Source: Paenibacillus methanolicus
GTDB lineage: Bacteria; Bacillota; Bacilli; Paenibacillales; Paenibacillaceae
NCBI RefSeq assembly: GCF_008124765.1
Contig: NZ_VNHS01000006.1
Span: forward strand, 310,001 to 374,000
Direction of reading: 5' to 3'
Length of the DNA: 64,000 nucleotides
The notes under the pieces were generated by a model. That model was not told the DNA's origin. It saw nothing but the letters and a program-made list of their open reading frames with translations, and made no database searches. The stretch's first letter is position 1; each line of letters starts with the position of its first letter. Shown one piece after another: positions 45,829-53,713 of this stretch. The position numbers and the translations under genes are program-made.

Positions 45829-47523
45829 TTATAGCTTCGTATCGTCTACCCCATCCAGCCAACGTTCGATCCCGCCGATGATTGATTCGACGCAGCCATC
45901 CGCGAACGGCGAGGTCAGCCCGGCGAACTCGACCAAGCCTAGGAAGGATTGACCGCCGCCCGCGCGGCACAGCTTGAGGTAATCGGCCCACGCCGTCTCG
46001 AAGCTGTCGTTGATCCGGTTCCAGAACTGGAAGGCGCAAATTTGGGCGAGCGCATAATCGATATAGTAGAACGGATAGTGATAAATGTGGAGCTGACGCT
46101 GCCAATAACCGCCTTGTTCCAGATAATCGTTCCCCTCGTAGTTGCGGTGCGGCAAATACTTGCGTTCGATCTCCCGCCACGCTTGTTTCCGCTCGTCCGG
46201 CGTCGCGTTCGGATTGCTATAAACGACGTGCTGGAATTCGTCCACCGCCACGATATACGGCACGATCAGCAGCGCGCTGGCCAGATGGTCGAACCGGTAT
46301 TTCTCGGCGTCCTCTTTGAAGAACCGGTCCATCCACGGCCATGCGAAGAACTCCATGCTCATCGAGTGAATCTCGCACGCTTCCGACGTCGGGAAGTAAT
46401 ATTCAGGAACGCCCACATGTCGGCTCTCATACACCTGGAACGCGTGGCCCACTTCATGCGTCAGCACGTCGATGTCCCCCGAAGTACCGTTGAAATTCGA
46501 GAAAATGAACGGCACCTCGTATTGCGGCAGGAACGTACAATAGCCGCCGCCTTGTTTGCCTTTCTTGCTCACGAGATCCATGAGGTCGCGCTCGTTCATC
46601 ATCTGGAAGAACGCGTCGGTCTCCGGCGACATCTCGCGATACATCTCGGCTCCGCCCGCCACGATCCATTCCGGATCGCCCTTCGGCGTCGGGTTGCCGG
46701 TCGCGAAGCTGAACGAATCGTCGTAATACTTCAGCTGCTCCACGCCGATGCGCGCCCGCTGACGCTCCTTCAGCTTGCTCGCCACAGGCACGATGTGCGT
46801 CAGCACTTGGCTGCGGAAGTTGGCGGCCATCTCCTCGTTATAATCGGTCCGGCTCATGCGCGCGTAGCCGACCTCGACGAAATTATCGAATCCCAGCTTG
46901 CGGGCGATCGTCGTTCGAACCTGGACAAGCTCGTCGAAAATGCGATCCAGCTCCTGTCCGTTCTCGGCCATGAACGCGTAGCGCGCCTCGGCTGCCTGCC
47001 GTCTCGTCTCGCGGTCTTTCGACTGCTCGAACGGAATGAGCTGTGGCAGCGTCCGCTCCTCGCCTTCAAACGGAATTTTGGCGGAGGCCATCAGCTGCGC
47101 GTAGGCGGAGATCAGCTTGTTCTCTTTTTGCAAATCCTCGATAATCTCGGGTTTGAACGTCTTCAGCGAGAGTTCGGCCAGCTGGAATAGCTGCTTGCCC
47201 CAGATCGCCTCCAGCTCGCCGCGGAACTTGGACTCGACGAGCGCCCGGTAATAATCGGTCGTATATTCTTGAATGACAGGCTTGATTTCATCGATGTAAT
47301 CTTGTTCCGCCTTGTAGAATTCGTCGTTCGTGTTGATGGAGTGCCGGATCTCGACCAGCGTGCACTGCGTCTCGAACGCGATCCGCAGCTCGTTGACGGC
47401 TTTGATCGCCTCATTCTGTTCCTGGGCAGTCTGGGCATCGTTAAATTGTTGAATCCGTGCTTTGTACTGCTGTTCGATCTGCTTCACATCCGGCCGTTCA
47501 TAGCGGAATTCGTTGAAAATCAT
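45829..47523 (-). CDS. M3-family oligoendopeptidase (PepF-like zinc peptidase)
   Basis: The 564-residue protein carries the zinc site HEVGH near residue 356 in IDVLTHEVGHAFQVYESRHV, with the third ligand Glu in SEACEIHSMSMEFFAWPW about 25 residues later, as in M3 peptidases. Length and mostly helical content fit the M3 oligoendopeptidase group of Bacillales that trims cytoplasmic peptides of about 5-20 residues. There is no signal peptide. The ATG at 47523 follows GGAGGG by 12 bases; an in-frame ATG at 47622 would add a non-conserved aromatic stretch. It is a single gene with its own terminator. A 9-base inverted repeat 118-155 bases upstream may be its operator. Confidence 0.93.
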   Translation of the reverse strand: MIFNEFRYERPDVKQIEQQYKARIQQFNDAQTAQEQNEAIKAVNELRIAFETQCTLVEIRHSINTNDEFYKAEQDYIDEIKPVIQEYTTDYYRALVESKFRGELEAIWGKQLFQLAELSLKTFKPEIIEDLQKENKLISAYAQLMASAKIPFEGEERTLPQLIPFEQSKDRETRRQAAEARYAFMAENGQELDRIFDELVQVRTTIARKLGFDNFVEVGYARMSRTDYNEEMAANFRSQVLTHIVPVASKLKERQRARIGVEQLKYYDDSFSFATGNPTPKGDPEWIVAGGAEMYREMSPETDAFFQMMNERDLMDLVSKKGKQGGGYCTFLPQYEVPFIFSNFNGTSGDIDVLTHEVGHAFQVYESRHVGVPEYYFPTSEACEIHSMSMEFFAWPWMDRFFKEDAEKYRFDHLASALLIVPYIVAVDEFQHVVYSNPNATPDERKQAWREIERKYLPHRNYEGNDYLEQGGYWQRQLHIYHYPFYYIDYALAQICAFQFWNRINDSFETAWADYLKLCRAGGGQSFLGLVEFAGLTSPFADGCVESIIGGIERWLDGVDDTKL

Positions 47524-47640
47524 GACTTGAGCCCACCCTCCAAATTGGTTGTAGAAATACAAGGCTACAGAAAATCGCGAACCTATCCATCTCGCCTGTA
47601 TTTCTAATAAATCCCAGAACATTAGCCTGGATCATCTAAT

Positions 47641-47678
47641 TATTACAACGAACGTGCTATTATTTCCTTGTTGTAATA
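47641..47678. promoter_or_regulatory. 9-bp inverted repeat upstream of the M3 peptidase gene
   Basis: TATTACAAC (47641-47649) and GTTGTAATA (47670-47678) are perfect inverted copies, 20 bases apart, in an AT-rich stretch. They could be two half-sites of a regulator or a hairpin in the leader. Confidence 0.45.
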
Positions 47679-47847
47679 GATAAAATTTAACAAATGCATT
47701 TGATTATGATGTTACGCTGCTGCATGATGCAATTACAAGATGAATATAAGTATCCTATTTCGCAAAAAAGCCGCCCTCCATGTTGAGACAGGCAAATCCT
47801 AATCTACGAAACTCAACATCAACCGCAGCTCGTAAGACTCGATGCCG

Positions 47848-48210
47848 CTACACCTTCACCTGCTCGACCGCCTCTTGCATTCGCGTTGCGCTTGCGCTTA
47901 ACGCCGCCGCCCCATCGTGCACCTGACGCATCTTCTCCAGCTGGCGCTCGGTCAGCGTCTGAATGCTCCGCGTCCGCTCGGAGACGCCGCCTGCAACGCC
48001 GGCCATGCTGCTGACGGTCGCCGCCACTTCCTCCGCGCCTGCCGACAGCTCCTCGACCGCAGCCGACACTTCCATGATTTGGCCAGCGACGAGACGGAAC
48101 GCTTCAACGGCATGGGTGAACGCCTTCTCCGCTTCATCCGACATCCGCGTGCCTTCCCCAATCTCCTGCGAGGCTTCCTCCATCTGTCCGCTTATGCGCG
48201 CCGCCTGACC
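47848..48210 (-). pseudogene. Remnant of a methyl-accepting chemotaxis protein (3' end only)
   Basis: The frame encodes about 120 residues matching the extreme C-terminal signalling/adaptation helices of chemotaxis receptors: GQAARISGQMEEASQEIGEG, VSAAVEELSAGAEEVAATVS and a final MQEAVEQVKV. Everything upstream (sensor, membrane segments, HAMP, and the conserved signalling tip that contacts CheA/CheW) is missing. Homology fades just before the stop of the beta-helix protein gene, so the 5' part seems to have been deleted or replaced there. An internal ATG at 48183 exists without a good ribosome site. A functional small coiled-coil protein cannot be excluded but is unlikely. Confidence 0.75.
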
Positions 48211-48244
48211 ATCATGCCAACCTGCGAATGCCGCCCTATCTGCC

Positions 48245-49465
48245 CTACTGCACCGTCACGTTCCCTCTGTACATATTGCCGGCCGGACTTCTCGTGTTGC
48301 CCTTGGCGATCGCGTTCGAATTGCTGTACGCCCCTACCACGTAGACGGCGCTATTCGTCAAATGAACGGTGTTGTTCATGAACTGGTTGTTGATGCCCCA
48401 CCCCGCGATAATCTCGTGCAGCTGGAAGGCGTCGACGAGCACGTTGTTATCGTTCTGGTAGCCGACGTTGTTGCGGATGATCGCCTCGTTCCCTTTGACA
48501 TCGATAAAGCTATCGGCGTAATTTGCGCCGCTGATGCCTTCACCATAGAAGGTGCAGTACTCCACGAGCGTACCGATCGTCCGTTCCTTGATGTCGATAT
48601 GCTCGGCCGTCACGTTCGGCCCGATCACGACGTTCCGGATCGTGTTGTGGTGCGTATTCGGATTGTAGCTGGCTCCGTCCGCCGAGCCGACATATACGCC
48701 TTCGCCAAAGCCTGCGTTGGTTTTGCCCGTGTCGTGGACATGCGAATTCTCGATCGTGCCATGTGAGCTGCCGTCCCGGAAATGAACGCCCTCGTAGCCG
48801 ATGTTGTACACTTCGACGCCCGTAATAAGGGCATGGTTGGCATTATCGAGCATGATACCTTTCTGCGCGTTCGTGAACTTCAATTTCCGAATCACCCAGT
48901 AGTCGCCCGTCACTTGCAGCGCATATCCGGATCCTGCGGAATAACCGGACAGAATGGCCGGGTTGTTCGGATCGGCGCTCTCGATCGTAATCGGGGCCGC
49001 CGCCGTGCCGTTCACCGCGGAGGAGAAGCTGCCCGTATAGGTGCCGGCAGCTAGAGCGATCCGCTGACCGGGCTGCACGTTCTTGAGCGCGCCGTGCAGG
49101 CAAGAAGCCGTCGAGCATGGGATCGTGCCTGCCGCCGGCTCCTGCGGCGGCGTCGTTCCGCCTCCACCGCTTGAGTCACATGCTCCTTTATCTTCCCAAA
49201 CGCCCCACTGCCCCGTCGTGCCGGGTTCTTCGCCGCTCGTCCACCATTTGGCCTGCCACAGCTTGTTCTGATGCGTCACCTGCGCGCCTCCGCTATAGGC
49301 GGCGCTTGCGCTCCATGCCGGAGCCGTGCACGCGGCCGCCGAGGCATGCCGCGGCTTCGCGATCGCAATCCCCGTCATCAAGATCGCGCTTGCGGCGAGC
49401 AGCAGCGCGAGCAGGAGCATCGTTCCCCGCTTGGCCCGTGCTCGTTGTACGTTGACCGTCATCAT
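48245..49465 (-). CDS. Secreted chitin-binding (CBM5/12) beta-helix protein
   Basis: The 406-residue precursor has a basic N-terminus and hydrophobic signal peptide (LLLALLLAASAILMTGIAIA) with cleavage near ASA-A. A carbohydrate-binding module of family 5/12 follows at residues about 46-95 (WSASAAYSGGAQVTHQNKLW, QAKWWTSGEEPG, WGVWEDKGAC), then a GGGGTTPPQEP linker. The rest is a right-handed parallel beta-helix (about 115-406) with repeated Asn ladders such as ALITGVEVYNIGYEGVHF and TIRNVVIGPNVTAEHIDI, like pectate-lyase-type proteins. Substrate may be a plant or fungal wall polysaccharide; the catalytic residues could not be identified. GGAGGG lies nine bases before the ATG pair at 49465. 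It is a single gene. Confidence 0.87.
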   Translation of the reverse strand: MMTVNVQRARAKRGTMLLLALLLAASAILMTGIAIAKPRHASAAACTAPAWSASAAYSGGAQVTHQNKLWQAKWWTSGEEPGTTGQWGVWEDKGACDSSGGGGTTPPQEPAAGTIPCSTASCLHGALKNVQPGQRIALAAGTYTGSFSSAVNGTAAAPITIESADPNNPAILSGYSAGSGYALQVTGDYWVIRKLKFTNAQKGIMLDNANHALITGVEVYNIGYEGVHFRDGSSHGTIENSHVHDTGKTNAGFGEGVYVGSADGASYNPNTHHNTIRNVVIGPNVTAEHIDIKERTIGTLVEYCTFYGEGISGANYADSFIDVKGNEAIIRNNVGYQNDNNVLVDAFQLHEIIAGWGINNQFMNNTVHLTNSAVYVVGAYSNSNAIAKGNTRSPAGNMYRGNVTVQ

Positions 49466-49776
49466 CCGTTATTTCCCTCCTCGTTCTAGTAGCCTTCTCT
49501 TGGACTGGCGATACGCGAATCCCTACCGCGTCCGAACATGAACGCCGGAAGGCATTCATCAAGACCAACCACCTCCTATTGCAGTCGATTACCAAAATTA
49601 TAAATTGTTGGTCATTTATCAACCATTTAAATATTCAGACATTTTTCGCAAAGGAGCCCCCGCCGCGCACTCGCATTGTCCATGCCGAAGCGGCCATTCA
49701 TCCATGGAAGGCCGCTTCAGGTTGTTTTATCATGAACGGATAATCGGAGTAGTTAGCGAATGAGGTGCATCGCCTA
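49466..49776. other. Divergent gap with an orphan terminator
   Basis: This 311-base region separates the beta-helix gene (minus) and the esterase gene (plus). It is AT-rich at about 49590-49650 and then carries the plus-strand terminator at 49687-49728. No ORF with a credible ribosome site precedes that terminator, so a small RNA or lost gene is possible. Confidence 0.4.
49687..49728 (+). terminator. Orphan rho-independent terminator
   Basis: GAAGCGGCC pairs with GGCCGCTTC over a 14-base loop and is followed by AGGTTGTTTTAT. It points along the plus strand, yet no plus-strand gene lies upstream of it for about 4 kb. Confidence 0.65.
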
Positions 49777-50511
49777 ATGAGAAGGCCTTTTCAATCGGAT
49801 ACGATCGGAGATCGAATCGTCCATATATCCCTGCCCCAATCCTATGCCCAATCGCAAAAACGGTATCCCGTCGTCTACATGCAGGACGGCGCCGATCTGG
49901 CGTATGATTGCTTCAACCTGCTGGAACATAAATTCATGACGGGAGAGCTGCCGGAGCTCATCCTCGTCGGCATCGAGCCGCTCATCCGCAACGATGATTA
50001 CACGCCATGGCCGGCCAAGTCGCTCACTGGCACGTATGCGGACTTCGGCGGCAAGGGCGACGACTATCTCGAGTATTTGACCGCGACATTGAAACCGCAT
50101 ATCGACCAAACCTACCGCACCGAGTCCGCAGCGGCGCAAACCGGGATTATCGGCGCTTCTTTCGGGGGCATGATCTCGCTCTACGCCGCCTTCCGCAAAC
50201 CGGACGTATTCGGACGGATTGGCGCGCTGTCCCCCTCCGTCTGGTATGAGCGGTTCCTACCGTTCGTCCAGGAGACGCCGCTGCCGCAGGCTGGCCAGAA
50301 GATCTACATGTCTATCGGCAATTTCGAAGGGATCCACAAAACGAACATCCAGCGCAACATGGTGCCCTTCTCGCACGATGCCCGCCGCGCGCTGGAACGT
50401 CAGGGGCTCGGCGAAGACCGGCTGAGGTTCGAGGTCGAAGAACGCGGCACGCATGATCAGGTGTTCTTCGTGAAACATTTCGTCCATGCCTTGGCGTGGC
50501 TGTTTCAGTAG
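49777..50511 (+). CDS. Esterase D/Fes-like alpha/beta-hydrolase
   Basis: This 244-residue protein belongs to the putative esterase family (esterase D/IroE type). The N-terminal strand RYPVVYMQDGADLAYD forms the oxyanion region, the nucleophile elbow is GASFGG near residue 130, and a late HDQVFFVKHFVHALAWLF supplies the catalytic His; the acid is not certain. Family members cleave thioesters, cholesterol-type esters or siderophore trilactones. There is no signal peptide. The ATG at 49777 follows GAGGTG by nine bases; a GTG at 49765 is a weaker alternative. It is a single gene with a good terminator at 50529. Confidence 0.85.
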   Translation: MRRPFQSDTIGDRIVHISLPQSYAQSQKRYPVVYMQDGADLAYDCFNLLEHKFMTGELPELILVGIEPLIRNDDYTPWPAKSLTGTYADFGGKGDDYLEYLTATLKPHIDQTYRTESAAAQTGIIGASFGGMISLYAAFRKPDVFGRIGALSPSVWYERFLPFVQETPLPQAGQKIYMSIGNFEGIHKTNIQRNMVPFSHDARRALERQGLGEDRLRFEVEERGTHDQVFFVKHFVHALAWLFQ

Positions 50512-50528
50512 AACCGCGCCTCAAGCGC

Positions 50529-50587
50529 CAAACGGCGCGAAAGCTTAGGGGAACTCAACCCCGGGCCTTCGCGCCGTTTGTTTGTCA
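50529..50587 (+). terminator. Rho-independent terminator of the esterase gene
   Basis: CAAACGGCGCGAA pairs with TTCGCGCCGTTTG through an inner GGGG/CCCC stem and is followed by TTTGTC. It separates the esterase from the converging LysR gene. Confidence 0.82.
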
Positions 50588-50606
50588 TGCGCGCGTATCA
50601 TCGCCA

Positions 50607-51515
50607 TTAAATGGCAGCTTCTACGCCTGCGTCATCCTTGCCGCTCGCGCCGCCAACAAGTTCCAGAAAGTGCCGGAACGGTTTCGACACCCATTTTCGC
50701 TTCGCATAGATAATCTGCGTATAGAACCTGCATGCGGGATGCGCGAACCGCTTCGCGGACAGCTTGCCGCGAGACGCGTCTTCCCGGACCACGATCTCGG
50801 GCAGCAGCGCGACGCCAAGTCCGTAGACGACGCATTGCTTGATCGCCTCCAAATTGCCGAATTCGTACGACAGCTTGCAGCTGACGCCGGCCTCCTTGAG
50901 CGCGCCAAGCAGCATCGCCCGGTACGTGCATCCATCCTCGGTTAGAATCAGCGACTCGCCTGCCAAATCGCCAATGGTCACCTCGTCAATTCCCGCCAGC
51001 CGATGATCGGGATGCGTCACGATGACGAGCGGCTCTTCCCTCACCGCGATGGTATGAAAATCAGGATCGGCGAAGGGCGGATCGAGAATGACGCCTAAAT
51101 CCAATTCCCCTGCCCGTACCGCCTCGATGATCGCCGGCTCGTTGCCGGGCTGCAGCATGACGTTCATTTCCGGGTATGCGCGCTGAAACGCCTGCAGATG
51201 CGGCGGCAGGAAAAAAGCAGCCATCGTCTCGATCGTCCCGATGGAGAGCGAGCCCCCGTTCTGCGCGGAGACGGCTTCCTTGGACTCGCCGTGCAGCCGG
51301 ATCAAATCCCGCGCGTAGCCAAGCAGCACCTCGCCCGCATGGGTGAGCTTCATGCGGCGGCCGAACCGCTCGAATAGCACCGCCCCGTACGATTCTTCGA
51401 GCCGTTGGATTTGCGTCGTAACGCTAGACTGCGCATAACCAAGCTTCTCCGCCGTCTGCGTAAAGCTTCCGGATTTGGCAACCTCCAGGAAGGTGTGCAA
51501 ATAAGTCAATTCCAT
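50607..51515 (-). CDS. LysR-family transcriptional regulator
   Basis: The 302-residue protein has the LysR winged helix at residues 1-60 (MELTYLHTFLEVAKSGSFTQ, TAEKLGYAQSSVTTQIQRLE). A periplasmic-binding-protein-like effector domain covers about 90-290 (GSLSIGTIETMAAFFLPPHL; VHPDHRLAG-type strand near 175). These regulators bind as tetramers and respond to small metabolites. It is transcribed alone: its left neighbour is a converging esterase, and the right neighbour is the FusB/FusC gene on the same strand, which ends in its own terminator 170 bases upstream. No divergent target gene is present, so the regulon is unknown. Translation starts at ATG 51515 after GGGAGGAG. Confidence 0.92.
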   Translation of the reverse strand: MELTYLHTFLEVAKSGSFTQTAEKLGYAQSSVTTQIQRLEESYGAVLFERFGRRMKLTHAGEVLLGYARDLIRLHGESKEAVSAQNGGSLSIGTIETMAAFFLPPHLQAFQRAYPEMNVMLQPGNEPAIIEAVRAGELDLGVILDPPFADPDFHTIAVREEPLVIVTHPDHRLAGIDEVTIGDLAGESLILTEDGCTYRAMLLGALKEAGVSCKLSYEFGNLEAIKQCVVYGLGVALLPEIVVREDASRGKLSAKRFAHPACRFYTQIIYAKRKWVSKPFRHFLELVGGASGKDDAGVEAAI

Positions 51516-51630
51516 GTTCGTTTTTCTCCTCCCGATTCAGTCGCGCCGTTCGTTTATGCTCCATTATGGGCGGGTAGGCGAGAATGTGCAAGACGAACGA
51601 TGTCGGCGAAGCGTATACGTCCCTATATGT

Positions 51631-51659
51631 AAAAAAAGGCGGAAACCGAAGTTTCCGCC
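51631..51659 (-). terminator. Rho-independent terminator of the FusB/FusC-type gene
   Basis: On the minus strand GGCGGAAAC pairs with GTTTCCGCC around a four-base loop and is followed by seven T residues. It lies 24 bases after the stop codon. Confidence 0.92.
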
Positions 51660-51683
51660 CCATTCGAGCTTGCCGCTGCCGCG

Positions 51684-52334
51684 TTAATCCACGACGCTGC
51701 CGATGAACCGCTCCAGCTGCGCCGTCTCCGACACGCTCTGGTTGCACGCGCTCGCATCCATGCACATATAATTGCCGACGGCTTTGTAATAGTCGGGCGA
51801 AGATTTGGCCGGTCTCGACTTGGCGATCGCCGAGAACATCCCCACCTCGCTCACCCGGTTGCACACGAAGCAGTAGCTCTTCTTGTGCGACGGCGTGAAC
51901 TTGCCTTCGATGCCGACGATTCGTCCGTCATAGTCGTACACAAGGAACATTTTGCCCGTCGCGATGTCGTGCCAGCCCAGATAGGTGACGAATCGGCGGT
52001 CGATAGCTCCGACATCCGGCACCTTCAGCTTCTTATTCTTCGGGAACAGCTTGCGAATCCCCGTCTCGCTTACCTCGGGGAAGACTTCGACCAGCGCTTC
52101 CAGCGTTCGCAGATACGTCTGAAAATCCTCGGCCGTCTTCGCTTCCGCCAATCCTTCGAGCAGCTCGCGCTGCGCTCCCGTCAGTTCCGGGAACTGCTCC
52201 GTGATTTTCGCGATCGCGCTGCTTCGGACCGTTTGCACGATTTTCGGATCCGCGCTCGTCCGCAGCGCCTGCTGCACGATGCCCGTTTGTTTCTTTATAA
52301 AGTTATAGCGGTGGTTTCTAATAAATGGTCCCAT
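51684..52334 (-). CDS. FusB/FusC-type EF-G-binding protein (fusidic acid resistance family)
   Basis: The 216-residue protein has an N-terminal four-helix region (residues about 1-80: FIRNHRYNFIKKQTGIVQQA) and a C-terminal zinc-finger domain. The latter shows RRFVTYLGWHDIATGKMFLV, YCFVCNRVSEVGMFSAIAKS and YMCMDASACNQS, giving a CxxC...CxxxxxC set of ligands. FusB/FusC bind elongation factor G on the ribosome and release it from fusidic acid. Chromosomal copies in Bacillales may act more generally in ribosome rescue. AAGGAG lies ten bases before ATG 52334 and sits in a hairpin. A leader peptide and alternative hairpins upstream point to translational attenuation. Confidence 0.92.
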   Translation of the reverse strand: MGPFIRNHRYNFIKKQTGIVQQALRTSADPKIVQTVRSSAIAKITEQFPELTGAQRELLEGLAEAKTAEDFQTYLRTLEALVEVFPEVSETGIRKLFPKNKKLKVPDVGAIDRRFVTYLGWHDIATGKMFLVYDYDGRIVGIEGKFTPSHKKSYCFVCNRVSEVGMFSAIAKSRPAKSSPDYYKAVGNYMCMDASACNQSVSETAQLERFIGSVVD

Positions 52335-52346
52335 TGCTGGTCAGCT

Positions 52347-52479
52347 CCTTATTTTGGATGTTCATGCCTGTCAAATAAGGGGCAAAGCCACCATTAGAAA
52401 CGATGCCAGCCGATTTAGGCGATGTAATCTCTCATTAGCGCCCCATGCAAAGTATCGCCTCCTAATCGTGGCTTTGCAT
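52347..52479 (-). promoter_or_regulatory. Translational attenuator of the FusB/FusC-type gene
   Basis: In the transcript four segments can pair in alternative ways. Segment 1 (52468-52479, inside leader codons 12-16) pairs with segment 2 (52445-52452) as ATGCAAAG/CTTTGCAT, or with segment 3 (52382-52391) as GCAAAGCCAC/GTGGCTTTGC. Segment 2 can also pair GGGGC with GCCCC of segment 3. Next to segment 3, CCTTATTT (52373-52380) pairs with AAATAAGG (52347-52354), which includes the ribosome site of the resistance gene. A ribosome stalled early in the leader would free segment 2 to open the last hairpin. Confidence 0.75.
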
Positions 52480-52513
52480 GAGTGAGTGGAACCCGGCAAT
52501 CGCGTGTTGCCAT
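52415..52513 (-). CDS. 32-codon leader peptide of the FusB/FusC-type gene
   Basis: ATG at 52513 follows a perfect AGGAGGT by seven bases, the strongest ribosome site in this part of the window. The peptide begins MATRDCRVPLTHAKP and ends RDYIA before TAA at 52415, 80 bases upstream of the resistance gene. Its codons span two arms of the alternative hairpins. Leader peptides of this kind control erm, cat and reportedly staphylococcal fusB by drug-dependent ribosome stalling. The stall site is not evident. Confidence 0.75.
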   Translation of the reverse strand: MATRDCRVPLTHAKPRLGGDTLHGALMRDYIA

Positions 52514-52541
52514 ACTTACCACCTCCTATGACTCCATCATA

Positions 52542-52554
52542 TAGCGATTCGCTA
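52542..52554. promoter_or_regulatory. 13-bp palindrome in front of the leader-fus transcript
   Basis: TAGCGA-T-TCGCTA is a perfect palindrome 28 bases upstream of the leader start, beside a weak -10-like TATGAT. It could be an operator, or part of the end of the AraC transcript. Confidence 0.35.
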
Positions 52555-52570
52555 GGCTCCCGCAACAATA

Positions 52571-53587
52571 TCAATTACCGCCGGCCGCCTGCGCCCGATA
52601 TTGGCCCGGGGTGAATCCGGTCCACTTCTTGAAAGCATTCTGGAAGGCGCTCGGTTCCGAGAAATGCAGCGCATACGCAATATCTCCGACGGAATAGCCC
52701 GGTCTGCGCAAATACGCGATCGCCAGTTCCCGACGCACCCGGGACGACAGCTCTTGGTACGAGGTTCCTTCTTCCTTCAGCTTCTGCTGGACCGTTCGCG
52801 TGCTCAGGCCAAAATGCTCCGCCGTCTGCTGCAAGCTCGGGAAGCTCGCGGGCATGCAGACGCCGATCCATTGCTCGGTCCGCTGCGTGAACGACTCCGG
52901 CTTGGCCAGCCCCAGCTTCGTCTCCCGCGCGACGCTCTCGAAAATCCCGAGCAGCTTGGCGTCCGCGTACAACACCGGATCGTCCAGCACGCCGCGAGGC
53001 AAGACCAGCTCGTTGCCGGTGGCGCCGAACGACGGCGTCAGTCCGAATACTTGGCGATAGGGCTCCAGCATCTCGGGTGCTTCGTGCGCGAAATGAACAC
53101 GTAGCAGCCCGATCCGACGATTCGTCAGTCTTTCGATCAGCCTATAGATGGAGCTCGTCATATCTTCCGCGCAATGTCTAGACATTCGGCCGGGATGCGA
53201 AATAATCATCCGAATGCGCAATTCTTCCCCTTCCGTCGCCCAATCCAGATTGAAGCCGCTGCACAAAATGTCGTTGTACCGCTGATAGGCGGCCAGCGCC
53301 CCTTCCACGGTTCGCGAGTGCATCATCACGTAGCCCAAGATGCCCAGATCCGCGAATTCCGTAATTTGCCCTTGATGCAGGCCGAAATGATCGTCTCCCG
53401 AATAGCGCGCCGCGGCGATCATGACCCGTTCCAGTTCCAGGCCCGGGATGCGCGCGTCCGGATCTTGCAGCAGCCGGGCGTCAAAGGCGGCGTCCGCGCA
53501 GAACGCCTCCCACTCTAATCCTTTGTGCACGATGGCTTTCATGACCGGGTACATCATCGAAATCGTAACATCCGGCGTATTCAACAA
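52571..53587 (-). CDS. AraC-family regulator (OruR/ArgR-like, Arabinose_bd type)
   Basis: The 338-residue protein has a long N-terminal domain of the kind found in OruR- and virulence-type AraC regulators (about 20-210: DHFGLHQGQITEFADLGILG, YRLIERLTNRRIGL). Two helix-turn-helix units follow in the C-terminal 100 residues (FPSLQQTAEHFGLSTRTVQQ; YSVGDIAYALHFSEPSAFQN, FKKWTGFTPGQYR). It is divergent from a flavodoxin-fold oxidoreductase gene, with 126 bases between starts, and probably activates it. The stop lies 58 bases before the leader peptide of the FusB/FusC-type gene, so some read-through into that operon is possible. Confidence 0.9.
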   Translation of the reverse strand: MLNTPDVTISMMYPVMKAIVHKGLEWEAFCADAAFDARLLQDPDARIPGLELERVMIAAARYSGDDHFGLHQGQITEFADLGILGYVMMHSRTVEGALAAYQRYNDILCSGFNLDWATEGEELRIRMIISHPGRMSRHCAEDMTSSIYRLIERLTNRRIGLLRVHFAHEAPEMLEPYRQVFGLTPSFGATGNELVLPRGVLDDPVLYADAKLLGIFESVARETKLGLAKPESFTQRTEQWIGVCMPASFPSLQQTAEHFGLSTRTVQQKLKEEGTSYQELSSRVRRELAIAYLRRPGYSVGDIAYALHFSEPSAFQNAFKKWTGFTPGQYRAQAAGGN

Positions 53588-53713
53588 TCATTTGCCCCCT
53601 TTGCGCGAATTCGCAGCCGTCCTTGCGCCATTCATCATACCCGCCGGCCTGCGTTCGTCTTATGCTTATTGCAAGGATAGCATATTGCACGCAACCGAAG
53701 GAGGAGTAAGAAC

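Noticed and set aside
52542..52554. Palindrome as a terminator of the AraC gene
   Set aside because: Arms are short and there is no T tract on the minus strand; kept only as a weak operator candidate.
52371..52574. 67-codon minus-strand frame in front of the FusB/FusC gene
   Set aside because: The strong AGGAGGT belongs to the 32-codon leader in another frame, whose codons cover the attenuator arms; the longer frame has no ribosome site.
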